Source: Pseudomonas libanensis (GTDB lineage Bacteria > Pseudomonadota > Gammaproteobacteria > Pseudomonadales > Pseudomonadaceae). Taken from it: a stretch of 64,000 nucleotides of DNA. The notes beneath the pieces are model-generated. The model made no database searches, was not told the DNA's origin, and was given only the letters and a program-made list of their open reading frames with translations. Below, piece after piece: positions 1 to 10,000 of the stretch (its first letter is position 1; each line of letters opens with the position of its first letter). The position numbers and the translations under genes are program-made. The stretch covers positions 372,001 through 436,000 of the forward strand of contig NZ_JYLH01000001.1 of assembly GCF_001439685.1 (NCBI RefSeq), in the 5' to 3' direction.

Positions 1-224
1 CACTGCGGGTTATCAAACCAGGCCAGCAGCAGGCAGAACAGGATCACCGTTGCCGCCATCGCGCGGCTGCCCGGGCGCCGCGCAGCCGTCAGGGCGCGCA
101 GCAGCCACAAGCTGCCCAGCAACAAGCCGAACTGCCACGGCGCAAAGTGCTCGGTGCCGTAATACACAGCGAAGGGGTACAGCAGCCCCGCCAACAACAG
201 GCCAAGGCCGATCAGCCGGCTCAT
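1..224 (-). CDS. Membrane protein of aryl-polyene-type operon (partial, C-terminus outside window)
   Basis: The start codon overlaps the stop of the upstream acyl carrier protein gene (ATGA at 221-224), so the two are translationally coupled. The visible 74 residues begin MSRLIGLGLLLAGLLYPFAV and hold about three hydrophobic segments separated by a short basic loop (LTAARRPGSR). This fits the small integral membrane protein (COG4648 type) found beside the acyl carrier proteins in aryl polyene clusters. Its role there is unknown to me. The rest of the gene lies left of position 1. The family assignment rests mainly on context. Confidence 0.65.
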   Translation of the reverse strand, partial: MSRLIGLGLLLAGLLYPFAVYYGTEHFAPWQFGLLLGSLWLLRALTAARRPGSRAMAATVILFCLLLAWFDNPQ

Positions 225-475
225 GCGGCGGGCTGGACCAGACGGTACACCGCCTCAACCACGTCGTTCACAGTGCGTACTGCCTTGAACTCTTCGGCGG
301 CGATCTTCTTGCCGGTCTGGCGCTTGATGTGGTCGATCAGGTCCACGGCGTCGATGCTGTCGATTTCCAGGTCCTGGTACAGGTTGGCGTCAAGGGTGAC
401 GCGTTCAGGTTCCAGCTCAAACAGTTCCACCAAGGCGTCGCGCAGGGTGTTGAAAATATCGTCACGAGTTTGCAT
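221..475 (-). CDS. Acyl carrier protein (second of two)
   Basis: This is an 84-residue acidic protein with the phosphopantetheine attachment motif DLEIDSIDAVDLIDHI; the serine of DSID should carry the prosthetic arm that tethers growing polyene intermediates. Length and charge match acyl carrier proteins. It lies 9 bp downstream of another carrier protein gene and overlaps the next membrane protein gene by 4 bp, so all three are probably cotranscribed leftward. Two adjacent carrier proteins are typical of aryl polyene clusters, where they differ from the housekeeping AcpP of fatty acid synthesis. Confidence 0.9.
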   Translation of the reverse strand: MQTRDDIFNTLRDALVELFELEPERVTLDANLYQDLEIDSIDAVDLIDHIKRQTGKKIAAEEFKAVRTVNDVVEAVYRLVQPAA

Positions 476-484
476 GGTACGGTC

Positions 485-754
485 TCAAGCTGCCTGTCGG
501 GCCGTGACGAACGCCGCAAGGCTGGCCACGTTGGTGAAATGATTGCGGGTGTCTTTGGCGTCGGCATCGATCTTGATACCGTAGGTTTTCTGGATCGCCA
601 GGCCCAATTCCAGGGCGTCGACCGAGTCCAGGCCCAGGCCTTCGCCGAACAGGGTCTGATCGCTGCCAATATCGTCGGCGCTGATGTCTTCCAGGCCCAG
701 GGCCTCGATGATCAGCTCTTTTATCTCGTGCTCAAGGCTTTTTTGGTTGCTCAT
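485..754 (-). CDS. Acyl carrier protein (first of two)
   Basis: This 89-residue acyl carrier protein starts MSNQKSLEHEIKE and carries the attachment motif GLGLDSVDALELGLAI, the serine of DSVD being the 4'-phosphopantetheine site. I chose the start at 754 because AAGGAGC lies about 8 bases upstream; a longer reading frame to 838 runs over the acyltransferase gene and has no family support. The gene overlaps the end of the acyltransferase gene by 23 bp. It probably feeds the cluster's ketosynthases in polyene chain assembly. Confidence 0.9.
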   Translation of the reverse strand: MSNQKSLEHEIKELIIEALGLEDISADDIGSDQTLFGEGLGLDSVDALELGLAIQKTYGIKIDADAKDTRNHFTNVASLAAFVTARQAA

Positions 755-1544
755 CTTCGGCGAGCTCCTTAATGAAATAGTGATGCAGGTAATCGTTGAG
801 CTTGCGTGAAGCCTGGGGCGCGGGGCCGAGCGCGGCAAACGCTTGTGGTTCTATATCGGCCCCCACGCGCAAACTGAAGTGGAATCGACGTTTGGGAATG
901 CGATACCAGGGTTCGGCCTTGGTCAGGGTCGTGGGGCTGACCTTGATCACCACCGGGGTGATGATTGTCGCACCGCGCAGGGCAATGGCAGCGCCACCGC
1001 GATGAAAGGCAGGCGCCGCGCCGGGCGTGGTGCGGGTGCCTTCGGGAAAGATGATCAGGGTCTGGCCGGTGCGCAGGGCGTCGGCAGCCGCATCGAGCAT
1101 GTCGGCGCTGCCGTCGTTGCTGATATAGCCGGCATCGCGCACCGGGCCGCGGGTGAACGGGTTCTGGAACAAGCTCTGCTTGACCACGCAGTTGGTCTGG
1201 CGCATCAGGCCGATCAGGAACACCACGTCGATCAGCGACGGGTGGTTGGCGACGATCATCTGCCCGGGGCGCCCGAGCTTTTCGGCGCCCTCGACGCTGA
1301 AAGTGAGGATGCCCAGGGATTTCATCAAGCGGATAAAGAACCAGAACAGGCAACTGATGGTGTGGCGTGCGCGCCGCTGGTGCTGCGTGGCGTCGCCCGG
1401 CAGGCAATTAAGCAGCGGAAACACCAGCAAACGCAGGCACAGTCCGCCCATGCCGAACACGAAAAAACTCGCGGCGGTGGCGAACAGGCGCCAGTAGTAG
1501 GCGTCTCGAGGCTTGTCGGTCAGGGCTTGCGTTGCCAGTTCCAT
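732..1544 (-). CDS. Lysophospholipid/glycerolipid acyltransferase (PlsC-type) of aryl polyene operon
   Basis: The 270-residue protein contains the acyltransferase catalytic block NHPSLID (H-x4-D) and the substrate-binding block FPEGTR, after an N-terminal hydrophobic anchor (about residues 20-50). Such enzymes move an acyl group from a carrier protein or CoA to a lipid acceptor; in aryl polyene clusters a PlsC-like enzyme is thought to help attach the pigment to a membrane lipid. The start MELATQAL at 1544 overlaps the end of the upstream ketosynthase gene by 25 bp; the frame stays open to 1673 but that part only mirrors the upstream gene. Confidence 0.88.
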   Translation of the reverse strand: MELATQALTDKPRDAYYWRLFATAASFFVFGMGGLCLRLLVFPLLNCLPGDATQHQRRARHTISCLFWFFIRLMKSLGILTFSVEGAEKLGRPGQMIVANHPSLIDVVFLIGLMRQTNCVVKQSLFQNPFTRGPVRDAGYISNDGSADMLDAAADALRTGQTLIIFPEGTRTTPGAAPAFHRGGAAIALRGATIITPVVIKVSPTTLTKAEPWYRIPKRRFHFSLRVGADIEPQAFAALGPAPQASRKLNDYLHHYFIKELAEDEQPKKP

Positions 1545-2242
1545 ACGCGGTTCTTCCAGGCATGTTGGCAGGCGCCCTGTTCGGTCAACAGGGTGCGCAG
1601 CAGGTTCAGGGCATGGGGCCACTGGGCGGTGGTGCAGGGTTGGACAGTGGCACTGGTGAGTTCCAGTTGCCACTCGTCGCCCGGGGTCAGCAACAGGCCG
1701 AGGGCGTAGGGGAACGGCACATCATCGATCCAACCGGCGTAGGCTTCGGGCGGCTGTTCTTCGGTGATCACCAGCAGCACCGCGGGGGCCCCTTCATTGA
1801 GCAGGGTGGCGGCTTCGAGCACGCCGTGCTCCAGGCCATCGCCTGCGGCGGCGAGGGCGGTCATTTCACTGGTTTCATTGCGCAGGATCGACCACAGGCC
1901 AATCACTGCGTTGTGCACCGACAGGCTGAACTGGGTTGGCGACAGCGGCTGGTCGTTGGCCAGGTCACTGAGGATATCGAGGGTGCGTGGGGTTTCGCCG
2001 TGCCGGGAGATAAACACCAGGGGCAAATCCTGCAAGCCCTCGGCCAATGGCCAGCCCACACTGAAGGCCATGCGCGCCAGGCGGCTGAGGCGGCGGCGTT
2101 GCATCGCTGGCAAAAATGACACATCCGGCGAGGCTTCACTGACAGGCAGCAACACCGGGGCCCGGCTCCAGGCGTGCCAGTCGTCCGCGGTCTCCAGGCC
2201 AGGAGCCCAGGCGCGCCATTGGGCGATGTTGAAGTTGATCAC
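1520..2242 (-). CDS. Ketosynthase-like protein, first gene of aryl-polyene-type operon
   Basis: The 240-residue protein resembles the short beta-ketoacyl-synthase N-terminal-like family (Pfam Ketoacyl-synt_2) that opens aryl polyene and flexirubin clusters. It shows the conserved segment SPTQFSLSVHNAVIGLWSI at about residues 100-120. It is much shorter than a catalytic ketosynthase (about 400 residues) and I see no Cys-His-His active site, so it is probably an accessory or chain-length-type subunit. Translation starts at GTG 2242 (MINFNIAQW). It leads a leftward operon that continues past the window edge. Confidence 0.75.
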   Translation of the reverse strand: MINFNIAQWRAWAPGLETADDWHAWSRAPVLLPVSEASPDVSFLPAMQRRRLSRLARMAFSVGWPLAEGLQDLPLVFISRHGETPRTLDILSDLANDQPLSPTQFSLSVHNAVIGLWSILRNETSEMTALAAAGDGLEHGVLEAATLLNEGAPAVLLVITEEQPPEAYAGWIDDVPFPYALGLLLTPGDEWQLELTSATVQPCTTAQWPHALNLLRTLLTEQGACQHAWKNRVWNWQRKP

Positions 2243-2580
2243 TGAGAAGATATCCCGCCCCTGCGGGCTTCCATGTGCGGCCGGTAGCCCCGAATACCGG
2301 GACAGGCAGCGATGGCCGAATGGCGCGCATTATCCCGGTGCCGTGGGGTTCTAGCAAACTTTGGTAAAGAATTGTTCAAGTCTGATTACAAATTAGTGGG
2401 CAGGAATGACACATTGTCCTTTACCCAGGGGCGACTTGGATTGTCGGACCGTTCCTATTCATATGTGCGTGACGTATTAAGGCATTACCGGTAATGCAGC
2501 AGTGCATGGATGAACGAGGTAGCTAACAGGCACTTTTGCCCTCTACACTCGCAGATTCATTGATACACGGAGGTTTTTCC
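2243..2580. promoter_or_regulatory. Divergent intergenic region between aryl polyene operon and parA
   Basis: These 338 bases must hold the promoters of the leftward polyene operon and the rightward parA gene. The notable element is a perfect 16-bp palindrome, GCATTACCGGTAATGC, at 2482-2497, about 85 bp before the parA start. An AT-richer stretch at about 2350-2400 is the likelier place for the leftward promoter. A 60-codon open frame at 2312-2494 has no ribosome site or recognisable product and is not called. Confidence 0.5.
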
Positions 2581-3351
2581 ATGCGGCGCGTGGTGTTCAA
2601 TCAGAAAGGCGGCGTTGGCAAGTCCAGCATCGCCTGCAACCTGGCGGCCGTCAGCGCCAGCGAAGGCTACCGGACCCTATTGGTGGACCTCGATGCACAA
2701 GCCAACTCAACCCAATACCTTACTGGGTTGACCGGCGACGATATCCCTATGGGGATCGCGGATTTTTTCAAGCAAACCCTGTCTTCCGGGCCGTTTTCGA
2801 AAAAGAACAAGGTGGATATCTACGAAACGCCTTTCGACAACCTGCACGTGATCACCGCCACTGCCGAGCTGGCAGACCTGCAGCCCAAGCTTGAAGCCAA
2901 GCACAAGATCAACAAGCTGCGAAAGCTGCTGGATGAGTTGAGTGAGGATTACGACCGGATTTATCTCGACACGCCTCCCGCGCTGAACTTCTATGCCGTT
3001 TCGGCGCTGATTGCGGCTGATCGTGTGCTGATTCCCTTCGATTGTGACAGCTTTTCGCGCCAGGCTCTGTATGGCCTGCTGGCAGAGATCGAAGAATTGA
3101 AGGACGACCATAACGAAGGCCTGGAAGTGGAGGGCATCGTGGTCAACCAATTCCAGGCACGGGCGAGCTTGCCGCAGCAGATTCTCGATGAGTTGATTGC
3201 CGAAGGTTTACCGGTGCTGCCGGTGTACCTGGCCAGCTCGGTGCGTATGCGTGAGTCGCACCAGGAGAGCAAGCCGCTGATCCACCTCGACCCACGGCAC
3301 AAACTGACCCAGCAGTTTGTGGAGTTGCACAACCTGCTGGAAAACGCCTGA
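2581..3351 (+). CDS. Orphan ParA/MinD-family ATPase
   Basis: This 256-residue P-loop ATPase has the deviant Walker A motif KGGVGKSS at residues 9-16, the switch motif DLDAQANST and a Walker B-like YLDTPPALN. Such proteins dimerise on ATP and move or position DNA or large complexes. No parB or parS-like site is adjacent, so chromosome segregation is not implied. The start at 2581 has a strong site (GGAGG) upstream; an in-frame longer start at 2536 is less likely. From memory the gene corresponds to PA5028 of P. aeruginosa, so it is a conserved orphan rather than a plasmid remnant. Confidence 0.85.
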   Translation: MRRVVFNQKGGVGKSSIACNLAAVSASEGYRTLLVDLDAQANSTQYLTGLTGDDIPMGIADFFKQTLSSGPFSKKNKVDIYETPFDNLHVITATAELADLQPKLEAKHKINKLRKLLDELSEDYDRIYLDTPPALNFYAVSALIAADRVLIPFDCDSFSRQALYGLLAEIEELKDDHNEGLEVEGIVVNQFQARASLPQQILDELIAEGLPVLPVYLASSVRMRESHQESKPLIHLDPRHKLTQQFVELHNLLENA

Positions 3352-3361
3352 CCTCGAACAC

Positions 3362-3386
3362 TGTGGGAGCCGGGCTTGCCCGTGAC
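3362..3386 (+). repeat. REP half-site (single)
   Basis: A single REP unit (TGTGGGAGCCGGGCTTGCCC) lies directly after parA, without an inverted partner within 60 bp. It is the same family as the paired REPs elsewhere in the window. Confidence 0.75.
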
Positions 3387-3423
3387 AGCCGACGCTGATC
3401 TAGCTGAGGCACCGCGATCCAAA

Positions 3424-3510
3424 TGTGGGAGCTGGCTTGCCTGCGAAGGTATCGACTCGGTGTGCCTGAATCACCGAGTTGACTGGATCGCAGGCAAGCC
3501 AGCTCCCACA
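3424..3510. repeat. REPIN (inverted REP pair)
   Basis: Two REP units (TGTGGGAGCTGGCTTGCCTG and its inverse) flank a short inner stem formed by ACTCGGTG and TCACCGAGT. The whole folds into a long hairpin, the usual form of Pseudomonas REPINs. Confidence 0.9.
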
Positions 3511-3682
3511 GTTTGGATTGCATTTCGGCAGGTGAGTTGGATTTGTCCCACAGGGTCTGTAGGAAGGGTCTGGCAATTGGGCTTATGCCTTGTAACCTTG
3601 CCTACAGCTACGCCAGAATCCGCCGGCTTGTGCGTCTGGATGGGTGTCTCTAAGGTTTGCCGGTCGCTGAATGTTCAGTGAT

Positions 3683-3850
3683 CGGGTTTAGTAGCCCGTG
3701 GTGAGACGTACGGCAAATCGTCGATCAGGATCTTCCTGGATTCGATGGTGGCTGTACGGAGGGCGCTTTCGAGCGCGCCGGTTGCGTCTCCCCGGTCTAC
3801 TAACCTGCGTACAGCTGCCACCCTCCGTTTAGTAGCGGGCTGGTTGCGGC
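3683..3850 (+). promoter_or_regulatory. Putative structured RNA element or repeat upstream of DUF3077-like gene
   Basis: The 170 bases before the small gene at 3872 are dense in complementary segments: CGGG/CCCG around TTTAGTAG (3683-3698), GAGACG (3703-3708) with CGTCTC (3785-3790), GGTGGCTGTAC (3747-3757) with GTACAGCTGCCACC (3809-3822), and a hairpin GCGCT-TTCG-AGCGC (about 3763-3776). The word GTTTAGTAG occurs at 3686 and 3827, with a near-inverse CTACTAAC at 3798. It could be an RNA leader, or a member of one of the roughly 180-bp repeat families of P. fluorescens genomes. I match it to no named riboswitch. Confidence 0.5.
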
Positions 3851-3871
3851 TCCTCAACCCGGAGACGATCC

Positions 3872-4087
3872 ATGGCTAACCTCTATACCGTTTCATCCAA
3901 CCTCCCCACCGAAACCCTCGTGCTCAACAGCTACGAAACCTTCTCCTCGGTGCGCACCTTGCTGCTCAACCTGTCCAACGACCTCACCGGCGAACACCGT
4001 GACGTAGCGCTGGCCATCCACCAGTTAAGCGAGCTGGGCGTCATGCTGGTCAGCCAGATGATGGACCGCGAAGCCCCGCAGACCTGA
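3872..4087 (+). CDS. Small DUF3077-like protein of unknown function
   Basis: The 71-residue protein (MANLYTVSSNLPTETLVLNS...) resembles the C-terminal part of small Pseudomonas DUF3077/DUF6124 proteins: a short beta-like N-terminus (YTVSSNLPTETLV) followed by two amphipathic helices ending VALAIHQLSELGVMLVSQMMD. There is no signal peptide or membrane segment. GGAG at 3861-3864 is a plausible ribosome site. Function is unknown. The gene sits alone between REP clusters and right after the structured element, which may control it. Confidence 0.7.
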   Translation: MANLYTVSSNLPTETLVLNSYETFSSVRTLLLNLSNDLTGEHRDVALAIHQLSELGVMLVSQMMDREAPQT

Positions 4088-4104
4088 ACCTGAAATGCAT
4101 TCAA

Positions 4105-4191
4105 TGTGGGAGCTGGCTTGCCTGCGATGGCATCACCTCGGTGTACCAGGCAGACCGAGTCGCCTGCATCGCAGGCAAGCCAGCTCCCACA
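4105..4191. repeat. REPIN (inverted REP pair)
   Basis: Two inverted REP units (TGTGGGAGCTGGCTTGCCTG...GCTCCCACA) flank an imperfect inner stem (ACCTCGGT.../ACCGAGT). It lies between the convergent ends of the DUF3077-like gene and trxC, where it could end transcription from both sides. Confidence 0.9.
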
Positions 4192-4217
4192 TTGACCGAG
4201 TTGATGGAGGGGGATGT

Positions 4218-4652
4218 TTACACCCCCTGGCTACGCAACCAGCTCATCAACTGCGGCAAAGGAAACGCTCCACTCTGGCGCGCCACTTCGCGACCGTTCT
4301 TGAACAGAATCAAACTGGGGATCGAACGAATCCCCAACTGCGCCGACAACTGCTGGTTGGCCTCGCTGTCCAGCTTGGCCAGCCGGCACTTGCCTTCAAG
4401 CTGCCCGGCGGCCTGCTCGAATACCGGCGCAAACGACTTGCACGGCCCGCACCAGTCGGCCCACACATCCACCAGCAACGGCAGGTCGCCCTTGATCTGG
4501 CTGGCGTAGTCGCCTTGTTTCAATTCAAAAGGCTTGTTCAACAACACCGGCTGCTTGCAACGCCCGCATTTGGGCGCATCACCCAGGCGCTCGCCGGGGA
4601 TGCGGTTGAGACCGTTGCAATGGGGGCAGGGAATTACAAGTGGTTCGGACAT
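4218..4652 (-). CDS. trxC: Thioredoxin 2 (TrxC), zinc-binding cytosolic disulfide reductase
   Basis: The 144-residue protein has an N-terminal zinc module (C9-x2-C12 and C29-x2-C32) followed by a thioredoxin fold with the redox motif WCGPC (C68, C71) and the cis-proline motif SIPSLILF. This is the TrxC architecture; it reduces protein disulfides and is linked to oxidative stress defence. The start MSEPLVIP at 4652 follows GGAG; an upstream in-frame ATG at 4676 adds eight non-conserved residues. It is divergent from higB. I see no clear OxyR site. Confidence 0.95.
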   Translation of the reverse strand: MSEPLVIPCPHCNGLNRIPGERLGDAPKCGRCKQPVLLNKPFELKQGDYASQIKGDLPLLVDVWADWCGPCKSFAPVFEQAAGQLEGKCRLAKLDSEANQQLSAQLGIRSIPSLILFKNGREVARQSGAFPLPQLMSWLRSQGV

Positions 4653-4809
4653 CGGAGGCTCCTGGAGTCTGGCCAATAGGTGTATTTGGTGTCGGGAGTG
4701 GGGTTTATCAAGGTTAGATACAGCGACTTATTCGCTCACATTTTCGCCCGCTCCGGGATGATTCGTGTGGCTAGGCTTTTTGTTGTGCGCCACCGGTCTG
4801 TTTGCGGCT

Positions 4810-4864
4810 ATAGCAAATTGCGATAGTTCGAATTCAGGTTTAACCTTCATAGCAAGATGCGATA
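4810..4864 (+). promoter_or_regulatory. Duplicated palindromic operator and promoter of higBA
   Basis: Two related 16-bp boxes, ATAGCAAATTGCGATA at 4810-4825 and ATAGCAAGATGCGATA at 4849-4864, start 39 bp apart. The first sits in a palindrome (TAT-a-GCAA-a-TTGC-g-ATA). A possible promoter, TTGCGA then 17 bp then TAACCT, lies between them. This is the expected layout for autorepression by the HigA antitoxin, alone or with HigB. Confidence 0.6.
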
Positions 4865-4874
4865 AGGACGTTGC

Positions 4875-5171
4875 ATGCGAGTCATCAGTGAAAGCAGGAT
4901 CTGGGAAGCAAAGGGAAAATGGCCGCGCTCGGCAACAGCTCTGGATCAGTGGTATCGCGTGATCAAGCGCAACGCCCCCAAGGACTTCGCTGCGATGAAA
5001 GCCATGTTTCCCGCCACGGACAAGGTAGGTGAATTTCATGTGTTTGATATTGGCGGTAACAAGCTGAGGTTGATTGCATCGGTGCAGTATCGAATGCAGC
5101 GCGTTTACATCAAGCACCTGCTTGACCATCGCGATTATGAGAAGGACAAATGGAAGGAAAAAATCAGATGA
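4875..5171 (+). CDS. higB: HigB-type toxin (RelE-superfamily mRNA interferase)
   Basis: The 98-residue basic protein (MRVISESRIWEAKGKWPRSATALDQWY...) matches HigB toxins, including the region DIGGNKLRLIASVQYRMQRVYIKHLLDHRDYEK near the C-terminus. HigB cleaves mRNA on the ribosome and stops growth when its antitoxin is lost. AAGGA lies about 6 bases before the start. The stop overlaps the start of the antitoxin gene (ATGA), and the toxin-first order is the HigBA hallmark. Identification is from family resemblance. Confidence 0.9.
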   Translation: MRVISESRIWEAKGKWPRSATALDQWYRVIKRNAPKDFAAMKAMFPATDKVGEFHVFDIGGNKLRLIASVQYRMQRVYIKHLLDHRDYEKDKWKEKIR

Positions 5172-5569
5172 GCGCACTTATGCGAGTGGCTGCAGAGCAC
5201 TGGCAATTCGTTTCGCCTGTGCTGCGTAAGCCGGAAAACGAGGCAGACTACGACGCACTGGTGTGCGGTTTGGATGAGTTGTTGAGCCTGGTGGGTGAAG
5301 ACGAGGACAGCCCGCTGATGAGCCTGGTCGATATTCTTAGCGACTGGATCGAAGCTTATGATCGCGAGCATCGCCCAATGCCCGTCGCCAGCGGGGTCGA
5401 TGTGCTGCGCTACATGATGCGCGAGCACAACCTCACCCAGAGCGACCTTCCGGGGGTTGGGGCGCAATCAGTCGTCTCTGAGGTGTTGAGCGGAAAACGC
5501 CAGCTCAACGTGCGCCAGATTCGTTGGCTGGCCGAGCGTTTTGGGGTGTCTGTGGAGACCTTTATCTAA
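5168..5569 (+). CDS. higA: HigA-type antitoxin, transcriptional repressor
   Basis: The 133-residue acidic protein has a C-terminal helix-turn-helix (LRYMMREHNLTQSDLPGVG...SVVSEVLSGKRQLNVRQ at about residues 80-118), which should bind the duplicated box before higB, and an N-terminal part likely to neutralise the toxin. I place the start at 5168 (MSALMRV), coupled to the higB stop by ATGA, rather than at 5150 inside higB. Its stop lies only 4 bp from the end of the convergent selO gene. Confidence 0.9.
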   Translation: MSALMRVAAEHWQFVSPVLRKPENEADYDALVCGLDELLSLVGEDEDSPLMSLVDILSDWIEAYDREHRPMPVASGVDVLRYMMREHNLTQSDLPGVGAQSVVSEVLSGKRQLNVRQIRWLAERFGVSVETFI

Positions 5570-5573
5570 GAGG

Positions 5574-7085
<1,512 letters not shown>

Positions 7086-10000
7086 TTAGTCGAGTTTGCT
7101 CGGTGGCGGCTCTGGCGCATCCACAACTTTGCCCGCTGGTGGCTCCGGTGCGTCGGGCTTGTCGAGGGGCTCGGCAATGGTCTTGCGCTCATCCTCGGCC
7201 GGCACCAGTTTGTATTCCTGGCCGTGGAGGTTTTTCAGGTAGATCTCCATCTGCCGGAACGAGATGTTGATGTGCTGTTTCTTGAACTCACGGTTGATAA
7301 AGCGGTTGACCTCGTCCAACACCGGGTTGCGGTCGCCGAGGTCGCGTACGTGCATGCGTAACTCGTGGTCCAGAGTGCTTTCGCCGAAGTTGAGGAAGTA
7401 CACGTGGGGTTCGGGCTCTTTCAGTACCCGTGGGTTTTCCCGTGCGGCTTTCAGTAACAATTCCTTCACCAGGTCCAGGTCAGAGCCGTAGTCCACCCCG
7501 AGTTTGAGGGTCACCCGAGTGATGGTGTCGGTCAGCGACCAGTTGATCAGTTGCCCGGTAATGAAGGTTTTGTTCGGGACGATGATGTCCTTGTTGTCGA
7601 AGTCGGTGATGGTGGTGGCGCGAATGCGGATCTTGCTCACCGTACCCGACAGGTTGCCGATGGTGATGGTATCGCCAATGCGCACCGGGCGTTCGAACAG
7701 GATCATGATGCCGGAGATGAAGTTGGCGAAGATCTCCTGCATGCCGAAACCGAGGCCCACCGACAGCGCGGCCACCAGCCATTGCAGCTTGTCCCAGCTC
7801 ACACCGAGGGTGGAGAGCGTGGTCACAAAGCCCACGCCGGCAATGATGTAGGACAGCAAGGTGGTGGTGGCGTAGGCGCTGCCCTGGGCCAGGTCCAGCT
7901 TGGACAACACCAGCACTTCCAGCAGGCCGGGCAGGTTGCGCGCCAGGGCGAAGGTGATGCCGATGATGATCGAGGCGCCCAGCAGGTCGCCGATGCTGAT
8001 GGGCACCATGCTGATGTTCGCGCCGGTGCCGCTGGTGTATTCGTACAGGGTGACGTTATCCAGGTAGGAAAATACCGAGATCAGGTCCGACCACACCCAG
8101 TACAACGCCGCGATAAAGCCGCCGAGCAAGGCCAGGCGGATCAGGCGCAAGGATTGTTCATTGACCTTTTCGATGTCCAGTGTCGGCTCTTCCACCACGG
8201 CTTCGCCTTCACCGGCGTCCTTGGCGGCCTGGCGTTTGGCCAGGGCCCGGGCGTAGGCCAAACGCCGGGCGGCGACGCTTAGCCAGCGTACAAAGGTGGC
8301 CTCGATCACCAGCCAGAACATCAGCAGGTACAGGGTGTTGATCAGCCGGTCGCTGAGTTTCAGTGCGGTGTAGTAGTAACCAAAGCACACGGCAATAAAC
8401 AGCGCGACCGGCAGGGCGGTGAACAGCAGCCCGATGGCCTTGCGAAACAGCGAGGCCTTTTCGTGGGTCGGGCTGTTGAGCAGCAGGCGGCTCAGCAACC
8501 ATGCCATCAGCGCGTAGCAGGTGAGCACCACGGCGATGCCCAGCACGTCGTCGGCCAGCGCCGCCGGTTGGTGTTCGGCAATCGCCACCACGGCCACCAG
8601 GGCCAGCACCACCAGGCCGAGCTTGCGCACCCAGCCTTGCAGGAATTCAACCTGGGGCTTTTCCCAGCGGAAGTGCAGTTCCGCCACGCCGCCCGGCGCC
8701 AGGATGCGATAGGCGGTGTAGAAGACCAGCCAGGCCTGGGCGATCTGCAGCAGTGCCGCGCCCAGGTTGGCATTTTGCCCACGGGCGTCGATCTGCAAGG
8801 CGTAGCCGCACAGGGCCAGGCCCAGCGACACCGGCATCGCCAGCAGGATATTGATCAGGATGGCCTGGGGCGTGTGCCACTGGCTGTCGCGCTTGAAGTG
8901 GCCGATATCCAGGTGAACCTTGTTCAGGCGCTGGTACAGGGCCTTGCGGCGCCACAGCAACGCGCCAATCAGCAACAGCAGCGGCAGGAACAGCAGCGGG
9001 CGCTGGGTCAGGCCGTCATATAACTCACTGACACTGGAGGCCCAGGGCAGAGTAGTGATCTGCTTGCTCAAGTGCGCCGGCACGGTTTCCAGCCACTCGG
9101 TGTCCAGCGGCTTGTTGCTCGGGATCCAGAACATCTGCTCGTCGAGCGTCGCCCGCAGGGTGGTGGCGGTGCTGAGCAGTTGTTTCTGGTTCAGTTGCAG
9201 GGTGATGGATTCATTGAGCAGTGCGCTCAACTCGCGGCTCAGACGTTCCAGCAGGTCACTGCGAGTGATCGCCAGCTCCAGCAGGGTACGCCGCAATTGC
9301 GGGGTGACTTCATCCGGCGGCTGGTCGGCCAGCAGCTTATCCACATACGCGCTGGGGGAGCTGATCAGCTCGCGCTGCTGATTAACCTCGAACTGGTACA
9401 GGCGAATATTGGCGATATCGTCGGCGAGGTCGCGGTCGACGGTAAGGCGTGGCAGGGCCTGTTTCTGCTTATATAGAATCTTGGACAGCAACAGGCTGCC
9501 CTTGAGCACGTTGATCTGCTCGTCCAGGGCCGAATCGCTCTGGGTCACGGTGTCCAGTTGCTGCTTGGTCTGCAGGTTTTTCTGGGTTAGGTCGTTGAGG
9601 CGGTCGGTGCTTTTGAGCAGGTAGTCGGAGAGCTTGAGGTTCGCCGCGCTTTCCGTGGCCAACAGGCTGCTGCCGCCGGCTTTCTGTGCTTCGATGGACT
9701 GTTGGGTGACGGTTTGCTGGGACTGGGCCAGGCGTTTCTGGTTGATCAGGGTTTGCAGGTCCTGGATTTCCTGCTCCAGGCGCGCGGTTTTTTCCTGGAT
9801 CAGGTCATGTTGGCTGTTGCCCAGGTCTTGCAGTTGGCTGTTGCCGGCCAATTCCTGGCGGCGCAGGGGGATCAGTGCATTCAGGGCCGCCAGTTCAGCG
9901 TTCAACTGGTTGCGCTGGTCGCCGCTGAGAGCCTTGCCATTGTCTTTGCCGAGTTTGAGCGTGGCGTTGATCTGCTGGATGCGCGTCTGGCTGCTGCTGA

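Noticed and set aside
13..258. An 81-codon minus-strand frame at the left edge.
   Set aside because: It is out of frame with the better-supported membrane protein starting at 224, which is coupled to the acyl carrier protein stop.
3675..3857. A 60-codon minus-strand frame over the structured element.
   Set aside because: The bases are explained by paired stems; the frame has no ribosome site and no family likeness.
3362..4191. Clustered palindromes that could suggest a CRISPR array.
   Set aside because: They are REP units in inverted pairs with irregular spacing, not direct repeats with uniform spacers, and no cas gene is near.
4765..4962. A 65-codon plus-strand frame overlapping higB.
   Set aside because: It covers the higBA operator and the start of higB and shows no conserved product.
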